From an uncultured Oscillospiraceae bacterium (GTDB taxonomy: Bacteria > Bacillota > Clostridia > Oscillospirales > Oscillospiraceae): a stretch of 17,789 nucleotides of DNA. A program made the position numbers and the translations under genes. Location: the NCBI GenBank assembly GCA_934569195.1, contig CAKTKB010000018.1:1-17789 (forward strand), read 5' to 3'. Below are positions 14,210-17,789 of this stretch, piece after piece. The notes under the pieces were generated by a model that had not been told where the DNA came from, did no database searches, and was given only the letters and a program-made list of their open reading frames with translations. The stretch's first letter is position 1; every line of letters starts with the position of its first letter.

Positions 14210-15010
14210 TCAAAGAGAATGCAAATAATCTACGCTCATCTTGGCGCATTCCATGCTGGATTTTCCCATACTGGGGGCATCCTGCTCCACCACAAGCCAC
14301 TGCGCCCCCGCTTCCTCCGCTGCCCAAACCAGCTCGGGAACATTTTGCCGGCCATAGCCCAGGGGACGGAACTCAAATGCTTCGTCCGGCGCTTCCTTCG
14401 CCGCATCCGATCCGATCAGCGCATACATATGGTCTGTCTTGCTGCCGAAGAAATCCTTCAGATGTACGATGGGCGCCCGGTCCCGGTACTTGCGGACAAA
14501 CGCCGCCGGCTCCTCTCCGCCTACGTTTACCCAGCAGGTATCCAGCTCCGTCTTAAGCAGGTCGGCAGGGATTGCGTCATAATACGCATCCAGAATATAC
14601 TTTCCGCCGATCTTATGGAATTCAAAATCATGGTTGTGATACAGCAGGCACATGTCCCGTTCCCGGCAGCGCAGCGCAATTGCCCGAATGCGCGCCTGAG
14701 CCGCAGCAAGCGCCGCCTCATCCGCAGGCGCCTCCATCCAGGGGATGGCTATGTAGCGCATACCCGCAGCGGCATAGGCATCCAGGACCCCATTGTCCTC
14801 CAGCTGATCCATCGGCACATGGGCGCAAACCAGCGCCAGCCCCAATTCGTCCAGAATTTCTTTGCAGCGGGATACACTCAGGCCGTACGTACCGGCCAGC
14901 TCTACCCCGTCGTAGCCCATTTCCCGCACCCGGGCCATCGTCCCGGCGAAATCCTGCTCCGCCTGGTCCCTGACGGAATAAACCTGCAATGCAATCGGAA
15001 GCTTTCCCAT
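14210..15010 (-). CDS. Sugar phosphate isomerase/epimerase-like TIM-barrel protein (AP_endonuc_2 / xylose isomerase-like)
   Basis: A 266-residue single TIM barrel of the xylose-isomerase-like superfamily that includes inosose dehydratase, hydroxypyruvate isomerase, ketose 3-epimerases and 3-oxo-glycoside lyases. Likely divalent-metal and substrate residues lie at strand ends as expected: Glu37 (GVELAG), His125 and His127 (YHNHDFEF), Asp157 (ELDTCW), His183 (IVHLKD) and Glu242 (VVEQD). No signal peptide is seen, so it is cytoplasmic. GGAG is 8 nt before the ATG, and a clear promoter lies upstream. It is first in a two-gene operon with the Gfo/Idh/MocA oxidoreductase, a pairing found in inositol catabolism and in glycoside 3-oxidation/elimination. 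Which reaction it catalyses is not decided by the sequence. Confidence 0.9.
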   Translation of the reverse strand: MGKLPIALQVYSVRDQAEQDFAGTMARVREMGYDGVELAGTYGLSVSRCKEILDELGLALVCAHVPMDQLEDNGVLDAYAAAGMRYIAIPWMEAPADEAALAAAQARIRAIALRCRERDMCLLYHNHDFEFHKIGGKYILDAYYDAIPADLLKTELDTCWVNVGGEEPAAFVRKYRDRAPIVHLKDFFGSKTDHMYALIGSDAAKEAPDEAFEFRPLGYGRQNVPELVWAAEEAGAQWLVVEQDAPSMGKSSMECAKMSVDYLHSL

Positions 15011-15054
15011 AACAACATCTCCTTATTTTGTACATGAGGAATCTGCATACAAGC

Positions 15055-15083
15055 ATTATACATGTGCGAATTCCGGAATGCAA
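15055..15083 (-). promoter_or_regulatory. Promoter of the TIM-barrel/Gfo operon, with a palindrome in its spacer
   Basis: On the minus strand, TTGCAT (15083-15078) and TATAAT (15060-15055) have a 17 bp spacer. The perfect 10-bp palindrome ATTCCGGAAT (15070-15079) fills the upstream half of the spacer and touches the -35 box, a good place for a repressor. The -35 box begins only 4 bp after the stop codon of the GerMN lipoprotein gene, and no terminator separates them. Confidence 0.78.
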
Positions 15084-15087
15084 TCCC

Positions 15088-16401
15088 CTAAGCGAACCAT
15101 TCCGTCTGCGGCGAAACAGCCGTGAAAAGGTTCCCGTATTCCCCCGGGAGCGTCTGTCCATCCAGGATGACCCGCACCTTCTCTACCTCCGGCAGACTGC
15201 ACACACTGGCCACCACCGAGCGGATTGCCGTCTCCATGCGCTCCCGGCTATTGAGAAGGTTTCCCGCGAGCGTAACCGTACACACGCCGTCCTCCATCGA
15301 CGTTCTTGTCAGCGTAATGCCCGAAGGAATCGTGCGGAGGTATCCGTTATGGTTGTGGAAATCCAGCAGGGCCTGCACCACCTGTGCCGCAGGCTGCTGG
15401 TCGTTTTCCGGCAGACGGATGGGAATGCCAACCAGTCCGCTGCCGGTCCCGCAGTTTACATAGAGCACCGCCGGATAAGAATCCGCCTCCTCCAGGTCCG
15501 ATACGCCGATCCGGCTTTCCACCCACGGCTCCCGGGTATCCAGGGCGCCATAGTGCAGCAGCCGTGTCCCCTCGCAGTAAAAATGGACGCCCGTCACCGT
15601 ACTCAGCTGCGTCAGCGTATTGGCCACGCTCTGGAGCGCCAGCCGCTGCCGACAGGTGTCCGTACCGATTTTGTTCTCAAATTCGGCCGAGAAATTCACG
15701 GCGCAAAGTCCATCCTCCACGCTGACGCCAAGCAGACGTGTCCCTTCCGGCAGCGGGGAGGGATGCTCCTCGTCCCCCTGAAGCAGCAGCTCCAGCAGCA
15801 TGGCGTAGGCGCCGTTGCCGGACGCCAGATTCACCGTCGCACGAACGCCCACCAGGCAGCTGCTCTCCCGGTCCCTCAAATAAACCGTCATGTTATCCCG
15901 CAGCTGCATCGCCGTATCATCTTCAAAAACCAGGTCCTCTTTGCGCAGTTGGACGGACGGCTCCCCGAACAGCGTCTGTCCGTCCGCAGATATCCGGACC
16001 GTACCGCACCCCGTCAGGTCCATACCGGTCAGGGCAAGGCAGGCGCAGGCAATGCTCAGATTCGCTCCGCTCAGCTGCGCCAGCTCCTCACTGACGGTAA
16101 TAGACAGCACATCCGCCTCCGTGCTGACGCTGCAAAGGGTCAGCCCCTCCGGGAAGGGATTGACCCACTCCCCATCCGCCGGGCCGCGCAGATACGTTTC
16201 AAGCAGTAGCGCGTAATCCCGGTCCTGACCGGCCCCCTCCCGCACCTCTGCGGCAAGGAGTCCATTGGCCGCGGTGTAGTCGGGGTGCAAGCGTACATAG
16301 TAGAAATTGACCGGCTGCTCCACCGGATCCTTTTTGGCCGCGCAACCGCCCATTCCCAGCAAAAGGGCTGCCGCCAGCAGCAGGCTGATCCATCTGCTCA
16401 T
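15088..16401 (-). CDS. Lipoprotein with three GerMN (sporulation/germination) domains
   Basis: 437 residues. A signal peptide (1-19, MSRWISLLLA then hydrophobic) ends in a lipobox with Cys20 (GMGGC), so the mature protein should be lipid-anchored on the outer face of the cytoplasmic membrane. The rest is three copies of a GerMN-like unit at about 31-146, 171-285 and 311-423. Each has a PEG/PSG turn (FPEGLTL, LPEGTRL, IPSGITL), a following acidic strand segment, and a closing element (VRISADGQTLFG, VHFYCEGTRLLHYG, VRVILDGQTLPG). GerMN domains occur in Bacillus GerM, needed for sporulation and germination, and in actinobacterial LpqB. The ATG overlaps the kinase stop by 4 bp (ATGA), implying translational coupling and a role in or under that signalling system. 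The exact function is unknown. Confidence 0.87.
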   Translation of the reverse strand: MSRWISLLLAAALLLGMGGCAAKKDPVEQPVNFYYVRLHPDYTAANGLLAAEVREGAGQDRDYALLLETYLRGPADGEWVNPFPEGLTLCSVSTEADVLSITVSEELAQLSGANLSIACACLALTGMDLTGCGTVRISADGQTLFGEPSVQLRKEDLVFEDDTAMQLRDNMTVYLRDRESSCLVGVRATVNLASGNGAYAMLLELLLQGDEEHPSPLPEGTRLLGVSVEDGLCAVNFSAEFENKIGTDTCRQRLALQSVANTLTQLSTVTGVHFYCEGTRLLHYGALDTREPWVESRIGVSDLEEADSYPAVLYVNCGTGSGLVGIPIRLPENDQQPAAQVVQALLDFHNHNGYLRTIPSGITLTRTSMEDGVCTVTLAGNLLNSRERMETAIRSVVASVCSLPEVEKVRVILDGQTLPGEYGNLFTAVSPQTEWFA

Positions 16402-17789
16402 CCCGACATCTCCTCTTCCGAAGCGTCTCCCACATCAAACACCGGGAAGAACACGCGGAATGTGCTTCCCTGCCCCGCCGTACTGCGCACCTCGATCCTG
16501 CCATGGTTGCGCACAACCATATCGTGCACAATGGCCAGGCCCAGGCCGCTGCCGCCGGTGCTGCGGGAGCGGGCCTTATCCACCCGGTAAAAGCGCTCAA
16601 ATATCTGCCCGATGGCATCCTCCGGAATCCCCACGCCCGTATCGCTGACCTCCAGGACGGCATCCTCCCCCTGTCTGCACAGGCGGACGGTCAGCGTTCC
16701 TCCGGGAACATTGTACTTTATGCCGTTTTCCACCAGATTGAAGGTGATTTGATACAAATCGTCCTCCAAAACCATTACCGGCGAATCTTGCTCCAGCTCC
16801 AGGGAAATCGTCACGCTGCTGGCCTGCGCAATCGCCTTGAGCACCCGGCTCACCCGCTCCACCGTGGGAGCCATATATACGATTTCAAACTCCCCCATTG
16901 CCTGGCTGTCCACTCGGGTCAGCGCCAGCAGCTTCTGCGTCATCCGGTTCAGCCGGTCCGCCTCGTCCCCGATATCTCCCACAAATTCCCGAATGGTGTC
17001 AATGTCCAGCTCATTTTGCAAAATGGAGTCGCTCAACAGCTTAATGGACGCCAGCGGCGTCTTCAGCTCATGGGAAGCATCCGAAACAAACTGCCTGCGC
17101 TTCTGCTCCGATGTCTGGAGCCGGTCCGTCAGGTCATTGAACTCCTCCCCCAGGTAGGTCAGCTCGTCGTGTCCGCCCATCGTCACCTTGTGGGAGTAAT
17201 CTCCGCCGCGGATAATGCGGATGGAGGACAAAATACGCCGCAGGCGGCGGGAAAAGGCCGTAGAAAACAGCAGGGCAAACAGCGCGACGACACCCTCCAG
17301 CACCAGCGTAACCGTCAGAATATTTTTCTGCAAGGAAAAAATCAGCGCGCCCTGGGTCGTGTCATACTCCATCATGTACACGCAGCCTTCCAAAACGCCG
17401 TGGGACATAATGGGCGCCGCCGCCCGGGATTCCATCGCCCTGTCACGGTAATGCCATGTAAAAACGTCGTTTCCTTCCAGGGCCTGTATCACCTCCGGGA
17501 GAAGTATGAACTTCCCCAGGGTATTCTCTCCCTCCAGCGAGTCGTACACCGCCACTCCCGCCTGATCCGTTACAATCAGGCGCGTGACGCGCAGGCTGCC
17601 CATCTGCGCCACCGCAGACGTAACGGTAGAGGGATTGAGCACCTCCAGATCCTCCATCTCCGACGCGGTCAGGAGGGCTTTTTCAATCATGGACGTTTCC
17701 TTGCCCTGGTAAAACAGCTTCTGACTGGTCTGCGCGCAGTAAATATTCAGAAAAATCAGGACGACCATGGTGATCACCATGTAAATGAC
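16398..17789 (-). CDS. Membrane sensor histidine kinase, N-terminus cut by window
   Basis: 464 codons are visible and the frame is open at the window end, so the first residues may lie outside; the first ATG in view is at 17780. Numbering from it: a first membrane helix (about 1-14), an extracytoplasmic sensor region (about 25-152), a second helix (153-176), HAMP (about 177-228), HisKA with phospho-acceptor His237 in SDASHELKTPL, and HATPase_c with N-box Asn352 (NLVENGIKYN), G1 DTGVGIP (380-386), F-box FERFYRVD (394-401) and G2 GGSGLGLAI (409-417). All ATP-binding and phospho-acceptor motifs are intact, making it an active PhoR/ResE/WalK-class kinase. Its response regulator is expected just upstream, outside the window. 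It is coupled to the GerMN lipoprotein by a 4-bp overlap. The signal is unknown. Confidence 0.94.
   Translation of the reverse strand, partial: VIYMVITMVVLIFLNIYCAQTSQKLFYQGKETSMIEKALLTASEMEDLEVLNPSTVTSAVAQMGSLRVTRLIVTDQAGVAVYDSLEGENTLGKFILLPEVIQALEGNDVFTWHYRDRAMESRAAAPIMSHGVLEGCVYMMEYDTTQGALIFSLQKNILTVTLVLEGVVALFALLFSTAFSRRLRRILSSIRIIRGGDYSHKVTMGGHDELTYLGEEFNDLTDRLQTSEQKRRQFVSDASHELKTPLASIKLLSDSILQNELDIDTIREFVGDIGDEADRLNRMTQKLLALTRVDSQAMGEFEIVYMAPTVERVSRVLKAIAQASSVTISLELEQDSPVMVLEDDLYQITFNLVENGIKYNVPGGTLTVRLCRQGEDAVLEVSDTGVGIPEDAIGQIFERFYRVDKARSRSTGGSGLGLAIVHDMVVRNHGRIEVRSTAGQGSTFRVFFPVFDVGDASEEEMSG

Noticed and set aside
1..17789. Phage, insertion sequence, defence island, CRISPR or biosynthetic cluster
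   Set aside because: No transposase, integrase, direct-repeat array or attachment site was seen. Genes have consistent composition and housekeeping or carbohydrate roles.

Overview
The window looks like chromosome from a gut-type, spore-lineage Clostridia, most plausibly an Oscillospiraceae-like bacterium. This placement is inference. It rests on a fairly GC-rich sequence, strong AGGAGG-type ribosome binding sites, sigma-A style promoters with 16-17 bp spacers, a lipoprotein with three GerMN (spore germination) domains beside a histidine kinase, a secreted C5a-peptidase-like subtilase, and Bacillus/Clostridium-type sugar enzymes. Twelve protein genes are visible, and all but one lie on the minus strand. 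There are no tRNA or rRNA genes, CRISPR arrays or insertion sequences, and no gene-free gap exceeds about 225 bp.

Region by region, in window coordinates. Positions 1-2130 hold a secreted S8 protease, cut by the window edge, with its own promoter. Positions 2300-4054 hold an ABC exporter half-transporter, divergent from a small RluA-type pseudouridine synthase (4201-4803), the only plus-strand gene. That gene converges on a MATE efflux gene (4869-6263) across a terminator hairpin. Positions 6335-9989 hold an operon read as nahK, then a ROK-family protein, then nagA, with a promoter at 10069-10097 and a terminator at 6287-6314. Positions 10152-12815 hold a pgcA-manA operon with a promoter at 12889-12917 and a terminator at 10115-10148. 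Positions 13040-15010 hold a TIM-barrel isomerase/lyase and a Gfo/Idh/MocA oxidoreductase, with a promoter at 15055-15083 and a terminator at 12965-13002. Positions 15088-17789 hold a histidine kinase (N-terminus cut off) translationally coupled to the triple-GerMN lipoprotein.

The centre of the window (about 6.3-15.0 kb) is three adjacent carbohydrate operons. Phosphohexomutase and mannose-6-phosphate isomerase handle common hexose phosphates. The NahK-like kinase would make N-acetylhexosamine 1-phosphate, and NagA deacetylates GlcNAc-6-phosphate. The ROK protein is a divergent sugar-kinase-like protein of unknown substrate, and the TIM-barrel/Gfo pair has the make-up of an oxidise-then-cleave or epimerise pathway for an unusual sugar or glycoside. 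Together they suggest salvage of host- or plant-derived amino sugars and glycosides, but no transporter, glycosidase, glycoside phosphorylase or NagB is in view.

Five of the six promoters assigned here have a short perfect inverted repeat in or just downstream of them, each different in sequence, which suggests several local regulators encoded elsewhere. The most unusual elements are the ROK protein with its N-terminal extension and missing zinc motif, the kinase-lipoprotein pair that resembles the actinobacterial MtrB-LpqB arrangement, and the TIM-barrel/Gfo pair.
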